Shown here piece after piece: positions 12,701 to 20,361 of a stretch of 64,000 nt of DNA. The position numbers were made by a program, and so were the translations under genes. Numbering within the stretch: the stretch's first letter is position 1; every line of letters begins with the position of its first letter. The stretch comes from a virus, in IMG/VR virus record IMGVR_UViG_3300030202_003733, positions 109,201-173,200 of that record. One strand, written 5' to 3'. A model generated the notes under the pieces. It was not told the DNA's origin. It saw only the letters and a program-made list of their open reading frames with translations, and did no database searches.

Positions 12701-15700
12701 ACAATTAGCGTCTCCATCTGCGACAGTAATAGTTGCAGTTGCAAAAGCCGGGCTAACAGTCGGAGCGTGTGCGTATCTCCAGTTCAGGGTGTTGGGGTCT
12801 GGATAAAAATAATTTACGCCTTTTATCCCAGCCTCGATCGTTCCTTTTTTAAGTTCAAGACCGGGGAACTTATTGTGATATTTACTTCTTTCTAGGGCAT
12901 GGCTTTCAATAACAGTCCTAACTTCTCCAGAAGAATTAGCAGATATTGGAACCAACTGATTAAGAAACTCTGACAAGGACGAGTCTAACCATTTATAATA
13001 TTTAACATACTTGTCAATGTCTGGGGCGTTAAACTGCTTTTCAAAGAAAAGCTGCCTTAGCTTGCCCATTTCTTTATAATCTTGCCTATATCTGTTGACC
13101 GGGTCTCCGATCAAATTATTAAAACCTACTATCGTGGAAAATAAATTAATCATCTCCTCGGAGATCGTTTGATACATGCTCTTTTCGATAGCAAAGAAAT
13201 TGTTTATTGGTCTGCTTGTTCTATCAAACTGTTCGTCATCAAACGTAAGAATATTAACTGTATCTGAACTATCTAGAACTTCAGGCAGTCTCTGTCTTGA
13301 AGCATAAACAAGCCTCTCATTAATGGACCCAGTATTATCTGTCTCGAAACTATAGCCCCTACCCCCAAAATAAGACTGTAAATTAAATTTAGTATTGGCC
13401 GCCACTATCGGATATCTGTCACCCTTTAGCCCATAGGATCCGGGGTGAGCGGTGCTATAAGCTTCGCTACTGCCAGAACTAAAGTCTCTAACTTGAAACT
13501 GTCCGTCAGTGTCCGAGCCTGTGACATCTGCAAAATTCCAATGAAGCAACAAGGTGTCCATTTCTGGAATATATGAACTACTGATGCCATCCGGGCTATT
13601 TATCAAATGATCCTGTTTCTCACGGAAAAACGCGGCATTTCTGTAAGGGTTTGGAGTCCCGTATGAAAGTGGATCTTTTGCGTGAGCTAAAATAGTATCA
13701 TTATCTATGTTATGTTGCCAAAGTCTAAAAGAAGTTGCCTCAACATCAGAAAATTGTGCGACTGCGCCAGTAAAATTTTCACGGCGGGCACCGACATAAT
13801 ATCGTCTATTAACAGAGATGTATCTCGCAGCCGTTGAGGTCGTAGAACTAGTGGTTAGAAGAAACTCATTTTGAACAGCGCCCAGTTTAGTGTTGACACC
13901 ATAGAATTCAAATTCCATATAATTGTCCCCAGTCTTAAAAACGTTGGAGCCTGTGGTGAGCCCAATTTGAGAGGACTTCTGTTTCGGGTTCAGACGCCTA
14001 ACCGCAAAATTCCATTTAGTATCATCATATACATCCTTAAACAAGCTTGTCGTAAGATGGACCGTTACCGAGCCCGCCTGGAGGCTGCTCGTCAGCAAGA
14101 AGTAGGCATCTTTAGAGCCAACTTCAGGGCGGATTGCAAACAATTGCAAACCCCACTCGGATCCATTGCCTATTCCCAACCACTTGAACGCAGCGGGATT
14201 CTTCGCGCTCTGCACACCGTGGGAACCATAGATTGAAGATGTGATAAACGGAGTTATAAAATAATTTTTAGAATTTACTGGGGGTTTCTTGGGGAAAATT
14301 ACTTCAATTTCTTCAGTGAAATCAAAGTGCTCTCCCAGATTCGTCGCGCTGCCAGAGACATTCGTAACGGCGTGGCCGTATTCTGATTCCCCCGTCGCAA
14401 CGGTGTCAGAGGAGGACTGTTGAACAACAACCCCAGCGAATCTGTTGGGATGGTTGAAGCTGACATAATTTTTTCTAACAGCAGTATCTTTCCGGTTATC
14501 TTCCAATTTATAAGTAACATTATCGCCATACATGTTAATTTTGATTAGCTCATCATCGACGCCATAACATCTAATAAGATTTCTAAAAGATTTTTCTGTT
14601 CCCTTTGATTTATAAATGTAAGTCAGATTATTGTAGATATTTTGATAAATTAGATTTTTTATATCACTTAACTCTTCTTCATAGATCCTTTCTCCGTCTT
14701 TTGATTTGATTCTAGAGACTATATCAGAGTCAACAAAAATTTCCGGTGTCATCATACCCGCATTCTCTAAAAGTTTATTAGAAAACGGATAAGGTTTTAA
14801 ACTTGAGCTTGTATAGCGTGTATCTTTTATATCAGGTATTTCTCGAACTTGTAAATGAAGCTGGTCGAAGTAGCTGGCTATTATCTGGGTGAGATTTAGT
14901 ATCTCACCCTTCTTTTCTTGATGGCTATCTTCATCGATTATCCAAGATGGAAGCGTATAATAAATTGATGAGTTGTTTATATAGTCATGAGCACTGCCGG
15001 ACGATTGAAGTTCTGCGTACAGATTGGCAACATCAGCGTGTTCTTTGTATATTATTGGGTCTCTAAATTCTTTAAAGGCCGCGCTCGCAGATACAATAGC
15101 GGAACCAGTATTTCTAGAATTGGGTGCTCCTCCACCATAACCGGAGCCACTAACCCACGCACCATTTGAGATTCGACCCGAATAGTCTAGCACAGATGCG
15201 TCAACAGAGCTAGTGCCAGTTATACCCTCATTAAATTTATAGTAAACGCCCAACTCTGCGTTAGCTATGTCCTCGTTGGTTCCACCCCCTACTTGTGTGA
15301 ACCAATTCGTTCCTATGTCTTTGCTAGTCCTCTTGGTTTTCCAATATCTAAACTCGTCCAGAGATGCTGACAATTTGCCGTAACCATTAAAATCAGCAGA
15401 GGCAGTTGTGTCGGTGACAGTATAGGGGGCAGTTTGTATTGCTCCAAGGTATGCCTTCATCGAACCGGTTATCTCGCCCCACTGGTCGACTGACGAGGAT
15501 GTGGCCGTTTCTTTTAAAACACCATTAACATAAAATTTTGCCTCAAACGTGTTGTCTGTCTGCTGGAGAAAAGAGAACGCGTAATGGGTCCAACCAGAGG
15601 TCGCTATAGATGCTGTCGTTACGGAGGAGCTATAACCAAAGGACAAATCCCACACATTCGCGTTTGAGTTGGCCCCAGAGGCTATTTGGATTCTAAATGG

Positions 15701-16474
15701 ATCAGCGTTGTGTCCGGTCGTGCCATTATTCGCAGTGCCCGACAGGAATATGTTTAACCGACCAAACTGCTCACTACCAGAGGGTTTACCATTCCAAAGA
15801 TCAAACACGGACTCTTTATAAGAATTAGTTACATCCCATCCTTCCTTATTCATCCAGAACTCTACAGTGACACCCTTAGAAACATCAAATTTTAAGTTAG
15901 ACTCTCTGGTGCCTTTTCTGTCCCCTGCAAGGACACCTTCGGTCTCGTATATGTCTGTGTCGTATATGTTAGAAGACGAAAATGCAGAGTGTATTGTTTT
16001 GCCCACCATGCCGTTAGAAGCGGTATGTGGACCTCCCTTCACAACTATATATTCATAATCAGCGGCGGCGGGAGCACCCCATTGTTCATCGTTTGCTAGC
16101 GTATTAGCTAAGGAGCCCCATGTGTCATCACTAAATTTTATGTAACCAGTGGTTCTAGGGTAGCGCTCATTGAACACATATAGGTCTAAGTAAGAGGAGC
16201 TATTTAAAAATTGGGTTTTTTCAAGGTTTGACCCGTCATATGGATATGTTTTATATATTCTCTCCACGGCATCGGTGTAATACTTTTCGGCAGAACCATA
16301 AAAAGCAAAATTCGAAGCAGAGGAGAAATCAACATTTGGTATAAAACGAGATTTTTCTTCAAGCTTTGCCTCAATATTTTTACGAGACTCTGCCTCCAGA
16401 CCTAGTGTTTGAAGGTCTGTGGACTCTAAAACTTTAAACGAACCCGCTTTGTCAAATAAGTTCTTTGTACTCAT
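6740..16474 (-). CDS. Giant virion protein (3244 aa) with LamG/concanavalin-like domain
   Basis: This is the longest gene in the window. ATG 16474 overlaps the upstream stop and follows AGGG. Residues about 200-420 look like a laminin-G/concanavalin-like jelly roll: a VTVEFWMNK strand, a later W-T-H-Y-A-F strand, and an SLDEFRYWK-type closing strand typical of LamG_3. A second separable beta-rich domain around residues 1320-1440 (starting ATITVADGD) resembles small domains found in other environmental phage proteins. The remaining parts are Asn/Ser/Tyr-rich and beta-like, with no membrane segment. LamG domains bind carbohydrate or act as structural spacers in phage fibres and baseplates. Its place two genes after the gp6-like gene suggests a baseplate-peripheral or host-contacting component, perhaps occupying the niche of T4 gp7/gp10. 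That equivalence is inference. Confidence 0.8.
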   Translation of the reverse strand: MSTKNLFDKAGSFKVLESTDLQTLGLEAESRKNIEAKLEEKSRFIPNVDFSSASNFAFYGSAEKYYTDAVERIYKTYPYDGSNLEKTQFLNSSSYLDLYVFNERYPRTTGYIKFSDDTWGSLANTLANDEQWGAPAAADYEYIVVKGGPHTASNGMVGKTIHSAFSSSNIYDTDIYETEGVLAGDRKGTRESNLKFDVSKGVTVEFWMNKEGWDVTNSYKESVFDLWNGKPSGSEQFGRLNIFLSGTANNGTTGHNADPFRIQIASGANSNANVWDLSFGYSSSVTTASIATSGWTHYAFSFLQQTDNTFEAKFYVNGVLKETATSSSVDQWGEITGSMKAYLGAIQTAPYTVTDTTASADFNGYGKLSASLDEFRYWKTKRTSKDIGTNWFTQVGGGTNEDIANAELGVYYKFNEGITGTSSVDASVLDYSGRISNGAWVSGSGYGGGAPNSRNTGSAIVSASAAFKEFRDPIIYKEHADVANLYAELQSSGSAHDYINNSSIYYTLPSWIIDEDSHQEKKGEILNLTQIIASYFDQLHLQVREIPDIKDTRYTSSSLKPYPFSNKLLENAGMMTPEIFVDSDIVSRIKSKDGERIYEEELSDIKNLIYQNIYNNLTYIYKSKGTEKSFRNLIRCYGVDDELIKINMYGDNVTYKLEDNRKDTAVRKNYVSFNHPNRFAGVVVQQSSSDTVATGESEYGHAVTNVSGSATNLGEHFDFTEEIEVIFPKKPPVNSKNYFITPFITSSIYGSHGVQSAKNPAAFKWLGIGNGSEWGLQLFAIRPEVGSKDAYFLLTSSLQAGSVTVHLTTSLFKDVYDDTKWNFAVRRLNPKQKSSQIGLTTGSNVFKTGDNYMEFEFYGVNTKLGAVQNEFLLTTSSTTSTAARYISVNRRYYVGARRENFTGAVAQFSDVEATSFRLWQHNIDNDTILAHAKDPLSYGTPNPYRNAAFFREKQDHLINSPDGISSSYIPEMDTLLLHWNFADVTGSDTDGQFQVRDFSSGSSEAYSTAHPGSYGLKGDRYPIVAANTKFNLQSYFGGRGYSFETDNTGSINERLVYASRQRLPEVLDSSDTVNILTFDDEQFDRTSRPINNFFAIEKSMYQTISEEMINLFSTIVGFNNLIGDPVNRYRQDYKEMGKLRQLFFEKQFNAPDIDKYVKYYKWLDSSLSEFLNQLVPISANSSGEVRTVIESHALERSKYHNKFPGLELKKGTIEAGIKGVNYFYPDPNTLNWRYAHAPTVSPAFATATITVADGDANCGMSEKESIVITSADGQELTYVIVDDNATTVATGTVLEAGTDTGASTAGSALARGIAVAINTTGTVSTQNDFLVQLKAAIEHANGHNGKITVSAVPDEDDGEQSITLTQAHIGDSANTTITDDISQTTIAGFTGGRRASEKDNAYWWKNRAERDNASLNTGVSNIVTSVKKNLLNISRQNQKRNNSVPLKITGRSDTHGYNTTNPGNYTRKNYIHNGVNFPEGKKPFAFKANLPFDHSPNQRLVFVTDKYTEDSTSLYNVNVNDEVNPNLKQKYKIKQVRKYSGGGGVRDENLLEASKILPFTPSALGSASNQSIQTGYHQLLNDEATSIDNLHVDGYDSGEHGMQGPFTERFVGGHQHRHVFLTQNLNPGRPDNDLTYNANVNSFGFPDRPEAWDLRLPTEGVSFFHPAHGGNPTRPKAMFMREEVAKRPVNIRNIKHRHDHTRHVSGTLVSSIGNFTKHYELVMSSDRSLNNRTLIKSEGFTTGALVSTFVSGVNDYEKVARDKSEHVIVERFSAPGGPETAGDALGGVGLDFESGQYSPYNDLNTRNMSVRKVLNRTFLKEHAESLGYKSGSTTVASFHNTNRNTRRQIVYKETDTHAGGNSRKDFQPANYTTGTVFSNGFVSMPIPQSDLQYAWITGALANKGSDYLHGSKSAEILGYAHPDGEYSASSGYSSAITFASASDFKTTRQAPQAVFVYNPKEATGIAFGEHSPVAAFVKLNLGIRDPVTASDNQLGYVLDHDVGYYLNHGDEGGKLWQGATVNAEAFVQRMRTSEALATVAIFNGLMLQRNGPYGYPMWKQIRTGEHPVARALVANHTVSVLQEDTITRHTRGSDTGSAYEVQAPARYGKILHYRESPVISKYKPVQQVIMHNSVPISVKSSYANVVSLYSNDELSRRYTPVSDKKLTYNIMKDKYNRDNFIKLVCSETVYPSEKNVYSNKIRERTDFANNFWRDDRLKRTTLGADKKTVFGMDGIEQSAWSLDPNEDFETGLVVATINYSASDKKSGELQNNYVQVHHTDKTHLTASALYARKHMLSATGSVVGYGNAGGVINIPETRSVAIPAGNFPLGVMQISGGNAAWDAGRTAGKVVDGVFVSASRNPWYDSYQDYAESLRLLNKDYSLVPEFRISEHIEKYVVSSSNNFLADNTSSFSMFGIPDSSDVPNNSSVDNFYTIFSFSDFMKYFEIMKTDHRRLAKPSSLTLKMKALKKFLPYNGFYPAERTLELASQFSKSYGKYINATSSQTVQDATLYPKAAWRPFMNWAYAPGIMYNSIKSGLAVDYPIFTGSYYVQTSGVAKGFDYHMIVSGSPRGPDPGSTGLGTASFDRRIPFEAIVNPERHVKNMTMVDMEPHTDCRLNVTASWTGDGDSLYSMMASNFFAEVPSFFLPDGKFTTLRSKPENEFKQFVPGQYYAARIKLRRSYNQPRTYVSGTGADNTTISPFPVPNLTLGEVLNNNIRETFTMYSRPSAFGPPGSGRKDGNFNRLRMDSLGGLNPGFTPPYYDGEAWYDIIFSASSDRHTLREIFTSASQVPFRFDEHTMTGPNGGPTTELCSIYSRQNINKNAMQVSASLNIFGRATEKNIEYDEFGNVTSVSDTETDNKGVWVIQPKFETPMLNFADNSVRPITASDGRFQTDINKGTLTIPQHGSESVPRGMWHQFGLMPDAPDKGIFLEIEEIPRNWIHNRLSYAPALVTNKYDSGRIKSLLDVVPFEKTSTRLGELSDSKVVKEAVVVVPFMETGAGKKFFNIPKNTIRNATPESSVGKLVTAMNEYVFPPYMDFINFPNAVKPVAMYVFEFSQTLSKDDLSYIWQNIPPDIGASFEQAESTITHPLMVGEMLKPSNMNNMKFMVFKVKQKAETNYYEQVISSKGKSDVYDFGVTLGRTQKEKYSYNWPYDFFSLVEFVKLDTEITLDTGNSATGRIESDSVPTVNNIDVSRLTIQQQSDLRAHSQHHSSEHILEMVNSMEAGMSFGDAHNEAVRKVGD

Positions 16475-18132
16475 TACTCAACCCTAAACTTAAATTTTTC
16501 CGGTTGCTCAACCCAGCTTCCCAGGCCCCCGTTGTAATATGAAAATTTTATACCGTATGCATAACCTGGCTCTAGCATATTCATGTCTATATCAAAATAA
16601 TTACCAGACACATCAAAAGACATAACGGTTTCATTGTCATCAGCATATACAGATTTGTTACCTCTGAGATCATTTCTTCTCCTGCTGCCTGTCCCGTGCG
16701 ATATGACCTCTAAGTCATCTATTATTCTATATACCAAGAACGACGCGCTATCCGGGGTAGTCATCTCAACATCAGTGCTCGCCTTAGTGTAAATAGTTGG
16801 ACTCCAGTCTTTTGTTCTTGTGAATGTTCTGAACCTTGCCCTCTCGTTTCGTGAATATGTTGGTTTTAAATTGGTCACAGAGGTTACATAATCCGTAGAT
16901 GGATTTATATTAAATGAATCAAATGTTTTTGGTTTAATTGAGCCGGTTCGAAAAATTGTCGCATTAACACCGCCGATGCCAGCGGTGCCCGCTTTTTCTA
17001 AAAGAGGATCTATGCCAACACGTAATGCACCCGCCGCAACCGAGGAAGTGTACCACACATCAAATAAATTTGTTAAAGTTGTGCCATTAGATGTCCCTGT
17101 CAAAGAAACAGAAGCAGTGTATATACCTGTGTCTATCCTCGACCCTGTGGCGACTGAAGTCAAGGCATTAGTTGTATTGCTGACGTCGCCGCCAACTGAC
17201 ATAAGAAGGGCCGCTCCCGACAATTCTGTGTTTTCAGCGTTACCAGAAAAAATACTAACAAATATTTGCTCTCCATTTGTTGCTATCGTCGGAATATCCC
17301 GTAACTGCCCCCTTACATAATTATATAAGAACAGGGTGTTTAGATTTTCCTCCAAAGGAACCATAGAAGAACTCAAATAAAAATTATTTCTATCGTCGCG
17401 GTAAGAAGAATTCCACCGCGCTTCGATCACTGGCCTTTTAAAGAAAAACTCGGAGTCTCTACCAAAAAACTTTTTGGTATAAAATGATCTAGCATCCGAC
17501 GAGTGACTAGACGAAAGCATTATCCCAAAACCATAGTTGGGCTTACCAGTGCTACCCGTTACATTTTGCATCCATTGTTCGACAAGCGAAGTGACATCAA
17601 CTTCAAGATCTTCATTACCAACCGGGAACGATGCTGTAAAAGACGAAGACACATCATCAGCGCCCCAGTAGTCCCCACCTTGGTTGAGCCATGGTACGCC
17701 GGACTGACCATTTGTTGAAGCACTGCAATTGATCCAGTTAGAGCCAGTCCCATCGTTTGTTTCGTCCGTGTAACCGTCCATATCGAGCCCATAACCCTCT
17801 TCCCAACCAGACTGTACAGGCCTTAACTCCAATACATAATCTCTAGGTAAAGTTCTGCCGTGCTCGGCGTTAAACATTTTTAGATAAAAACTAACACTTC
17901 CGCTCTCAGGCAATGAACCACTGACCCTGCTTGAGGATATTGGAGTCATCGGAAAATTTATTAGTATTCTTGATTCTTCAGTAGAAGTTGAGTCAGCCTG
18001 GGCGTATATGGAGAACACTTCCAAAATATCAGACAGCCCCATGTTGGCACCCGTAGCTCTAGTTATTAGATCACTCTTGAATGCATTCGTAATAGTGTTG
18101 TCAGCGCTCGCTGTAAACCTTGCAATACCCAT
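16474..18132 (-). CDS. Baseplate/tail-module protein with DNRLRE-like region (552 aa)
   Basis: ATG 18132 overlaps the last base of the gp6-like gene's stop and has AAGGGG about 10 nt upstream. Around residues 170-235 there is a segment (LEVDVTSLVEQW, then a GFGIMLSSS strand) typical of the DNRLRE/CBM-like beta-sandwich, in which a Val-Thr-x-Leu-Val-x-x-Trp helix precedes a conserved strand. That fold is often attached to cell-surface or carbohydrate-active proteins. The C-terminal third (from about residue 415) is another beta-rich segment. No enzymatic residues are visible. It lies between the gp6-like wedge protein and the 3244-aa protein, so a wedge or wedge-to-fibre connector is the likely role. 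Domain assignment is by eye. Confidence 0.65.
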   Translation of the reverse strand: MGIARFTASADNTITNAFKSDLITRATGANMGLSDILEVFSIYAQADSTSTEESRILINFPMTPISSSRVSGSLPESGSVSFYLKMFNAEHGRTLPRDYVLELRPVQSGWEEGYGLDMDGYTDETNDGTGSNWINCSASTNGQSGVPWLNQGGDYWGADDVSSSFTASFPVGNEDLEVDVTSLVEQWMQNVTGSTGKPNYGFGIMLSSSHSSDARSFYTKKFFGRDSEFFFKRPVIEARWNSSYRDDRNNFYLSSSMVPLEENLNTLFLYNYVRGQLRDIPTIATNGEQIFVSIFSGNAENTELSGAALLMSVGGDVSNTTNALTSVATGSRIDTGIYTASVSLTGTSNGTTLTNLFDVWYTSSVAAGALRVGIDPLLEKAGTAGIGGVNATIFRTGSIKPKTFDSFNINPSTDYVTSVTNLKPTYSRNERARFRTFTRTKDWSPTIYTKASTDVEMTTPDSASFLVYRIIDDLEVISHGTGSRRRNDLRGNKSVYADDNETVMSFDVSGNYFDIDMNMLEPGYAYGIKFSYYNGGLGSWVEQPEKFKFRVE

Positions 18133-19925
18133 TAACTTACGGCCCCTTTAATGTCGTTATCGGGGAATTTAATTTCTAACACGACGTTTTCTGGGACACT
18201 CACATACCTGCCGTCAGCGGACATAAGCGTGTCAATGTCCAGTGCTACACTAGCGTAACTACCCCCAGTTTTCTGCACGACTTTAACATTTTTGGTATCT
18301 ACAACTCCCCTAACCTTATTAAGTATGCTGTAGACTTCCGATACGTACATCGGCTCTCCTATATACAGTGGTTCGCGATAGCGCTCTCTCAATGCCAATA
18401 CACAATTGGACAAAACATCAAAACGGTTCTCTTGATCACCCACAACAACTTCAAACTCAATACCAATATTTGCTATTTTAGCATCTAAAATATCAATCGT
18501 GTCATTAATCATTTTATATTTAGAAAGCCAAGTTTTTAAATTCTCCTTGATGGTGGTATTGGCACCAGTCAATTTTTTAAATGAATTTTCAGCTATGACA
18601 TATAAATTTAAATTTCTTTTAAGTGAATCTGGGTCGCGAACAATCCTACACCGTTTTATAGAACCAAATTTTTCCGGCATGGCGTAGACTGCTGCCTCAT
18701 AGTCTTGCTGGGTTACTGCCCTGTTCTGCGTGGCAAAATGATCAATAGTTCTTCTTCTTAGTTCTTCGGCAGTCGGTAAAGAAATATCTCCCACAATTGG
18801 TTCGTCGTTAAAACACTCAAGAGAGGAACGCACTTCACTCATGCTAGCAGGAGCGAGGTTTGTTGTATCCTTAAACGATAAGACAGGACTTGACACTTGC
18901 GTAACGGACCCGGCTGCCGCATTGACATTCCCTGGGTCGTTGGATCTGTAAGTTATGGTAAGGGTTGTGTTCGCGGGGCTGATACCAAATTTGTCTGTTT
19001 GAAGTAACTTAGATGGATCAAACGACGTGTCGGTTATATAATCTCTACCGTGCATTTCAAAAATCACATTAGTCGGGTCTGCGACAGACGGTGACTGAAG
19101 TTCACTAGTGGAGCCATAGCCAAACTGCAAGTTAACAGAACCAAGCTCTCTCTCAATGACAAATCTTCTTGGGACGACAACTGGTTTTATTATAGACGGT
19201 ACCACAGTGCTGTCGGCACCCCTGTTGGCTACCTCTTGATATACAACGTTTTGTGATAAATAATCCACCTCAAAATACTCGTTACCGTCTGAGTCTATAA
19301 CCGATATAATATCAGCCACATTTGGGTCATCGATAAGAATCCTTCTGAATTTTTTAAATGACCCGACCGCAATCTCCTTAACTCTCATGCGCCCAGAGGC
19401 TATTTTACCATAACCCCTAATTGCATATGATGTGGGGACCCCTGTAGAATCGTCTACCCTGGCTACCACAACCTCGTTTGAGGGGTTATCAAAATTAACA
19501 TCTTCTTCTAAGATAAACCCGTTGCCTGAAGTGGAAGTAAGTCTAGAGCCTTTCTGTAGGATCGGTATATAATTTGTGTCTGGGCCAAGGCCCGTGGAAT
19601 TAGCCGGAACTATTACGTAAAAGGCTGCAAGGCCAAAGGAAGAAGGGCTAGATCTAAACTTGTAGCCCATCTGTCTGCTAAGTCTAACAATATTATCGTA
19701 TTCAGTTGCAGAATCTAAAAATGTCTCATTTATATTATAATCTAAATAAAATGACATTATGTCTCCGACATATGCCACCGTATCGAGCATTAAAGAACCA
19801 AAAGACGCATCATTAAAATCCCTAAACGTGTCCGGGTAATACCTTTTAGCGTATTCTACAAGCTCTTGTTTAATGGAATCAAAGTCCCTACTTGTATATT
19901 TTATCGGTCTCATCTTCTTAGACAT
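18132..19925 (-). CDS. Baseplate wedge protein, gp6/baseplate-J-like (597 aa)
   Basis: The protein begins with the pattern shared by T4 gp6-type wedge proteins: YTSRDFDSIKQELVEYA, then a Phe-Asn-Asp-Ala-Ser-Phe-Gly segment and MLDTVAYVGD at about residues 50-56, where a short helix precedes the core. A central beta domain (about 100-330) is followed by a C-terminal domain with QDYEAAVYAMPEKFGSIKR around residue 405, the typical baseplate-J attachment region. Length and order fit the family (T4 gp6 is about 660 aa). gp6 forms the inner iris of the baseplate in contractile-tailed phages. It lies 45 nt downstream of the gp25-like gene, the same neighbourhood as in T4-like phages. Confidence 0.88.
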   Translation of the reverse strand: MSKKMRPIKYTSRDFDSIKQELVEYAKRYYPDTFRDFNDASFGSLMLDTVAYVGDIMSFYLDYNINETFLDSATEYDNIVRLSRQMGYKFRSSPSSFGLAAFYVIVPANSTGLGPDTNYIPILQKGSRLTSTSGNGFILEEDVNFDNPSNEVVVARVDDSTGVPTSYAIRGYGKIASGRMRVKEIAVGSFKKFRRILIDDPNVADIISVIDSDGNEYFEVDYLSQNVVYQEVANRGADSTVVPSIIKPVVVPRRFVIERELGSVNLQFGYGSTSELQSPSVADPTNVIFEMHGRDYITDTSFDPSKLLQTDKFGISPANTTLTITYRSNDPGNVNAAAGSVTQVSSPVLSFKDTTNLAPASMSEVRSSLECFNDEPIVGDISLPTAEELRRRTIDHFATQNRAVTQQDYEAAVYAMPEKFGSIKRCRIVRDPDSLKRNLNLYVIAENSFKKLTGANTTIKENLKTWLSKYKMINDTIDILDAKIANIGIEFEVVVGDQENRFDVLSNCVLALRERYREPLYIGEPMYVSEVYSILNKVRGVVDTKNVKVVQKTGGSYASVALDIDTLMSADGRYVSVPENVVLEIKFPDNDIKGAVS

Positions 19926-19970
19926 ACAAACATAATCTCCGCTTCTTCAATAAATAGTATTATATATGAA

Positions 19971-20357
19971 TTAATTGCCGATAGGCAGTTCTAATATTTC
20001 TGTAGACATTAGAGGTTTAATAAAATAAACAATTCTAAGACGAATTGTATCTGACGGGTCAGCGTCAACGACATTTGGTGTTGAAAAGCTTATATCGCGA
20101 ATCTGAATATATGGTAGATACTTGCTGGTCTGTTCCTCTATGGTTGATTTTATAAGATCATACGTCTCTGGCGAATTGTTCTCAAACAAGAAACCTAGAA
20201 TACCGACACCAAAATTAACGTCCATGATGCGCTCACCAGGATTAGTTAAAATCAGCATTTTAAAATTTTGCGCTGCTACCTCTTTTAAGTTTTTAGTCAA
20301 AGCATACCCATCATTGGGATCTCTTACCAGAGGTAATTTTGGTGATAAACCTGCCAT
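19971..20357 (-). CDS. Baseplate wedge subunit, gp25-like (128 aa)
   Basis: The protein has the gp25/W0040 family pattern: early segment DPNDGYALTKNLKEV, then NFKMLILTNPGERIMDVNFG at about residues 32-51 and GILGFLFENN, followed by an amphipathic helix and a C-terminal beta hairpin. Full-length family members are 120-135 aa, so it is intact. AAGGAG precedes ATG 20357. gp25 is the sheath-initiating wedge protein that contacts gp6, and its gene here is directly upstream of the gp6-like gene. This is one of the clearest signs that the window encodes a contractile tail. The same family occurs in contractile injection systems, but the late sigma and other phage genes argue for a phage. Confidence 0.9.
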   Translation of the reverse strand: MAGLSPKLPLVRDPNDGYALTKNLKEVAAQNFKMLILTNPGERIMDVNFGVGILGFLFENNSPETYDLIKSTIEEQTSKYLPYIQIRDISFSTPNVVDADPSDTIRLRIVYFIKPLMSTEILELPIGN

Positions 20358-20361
20358 TATT

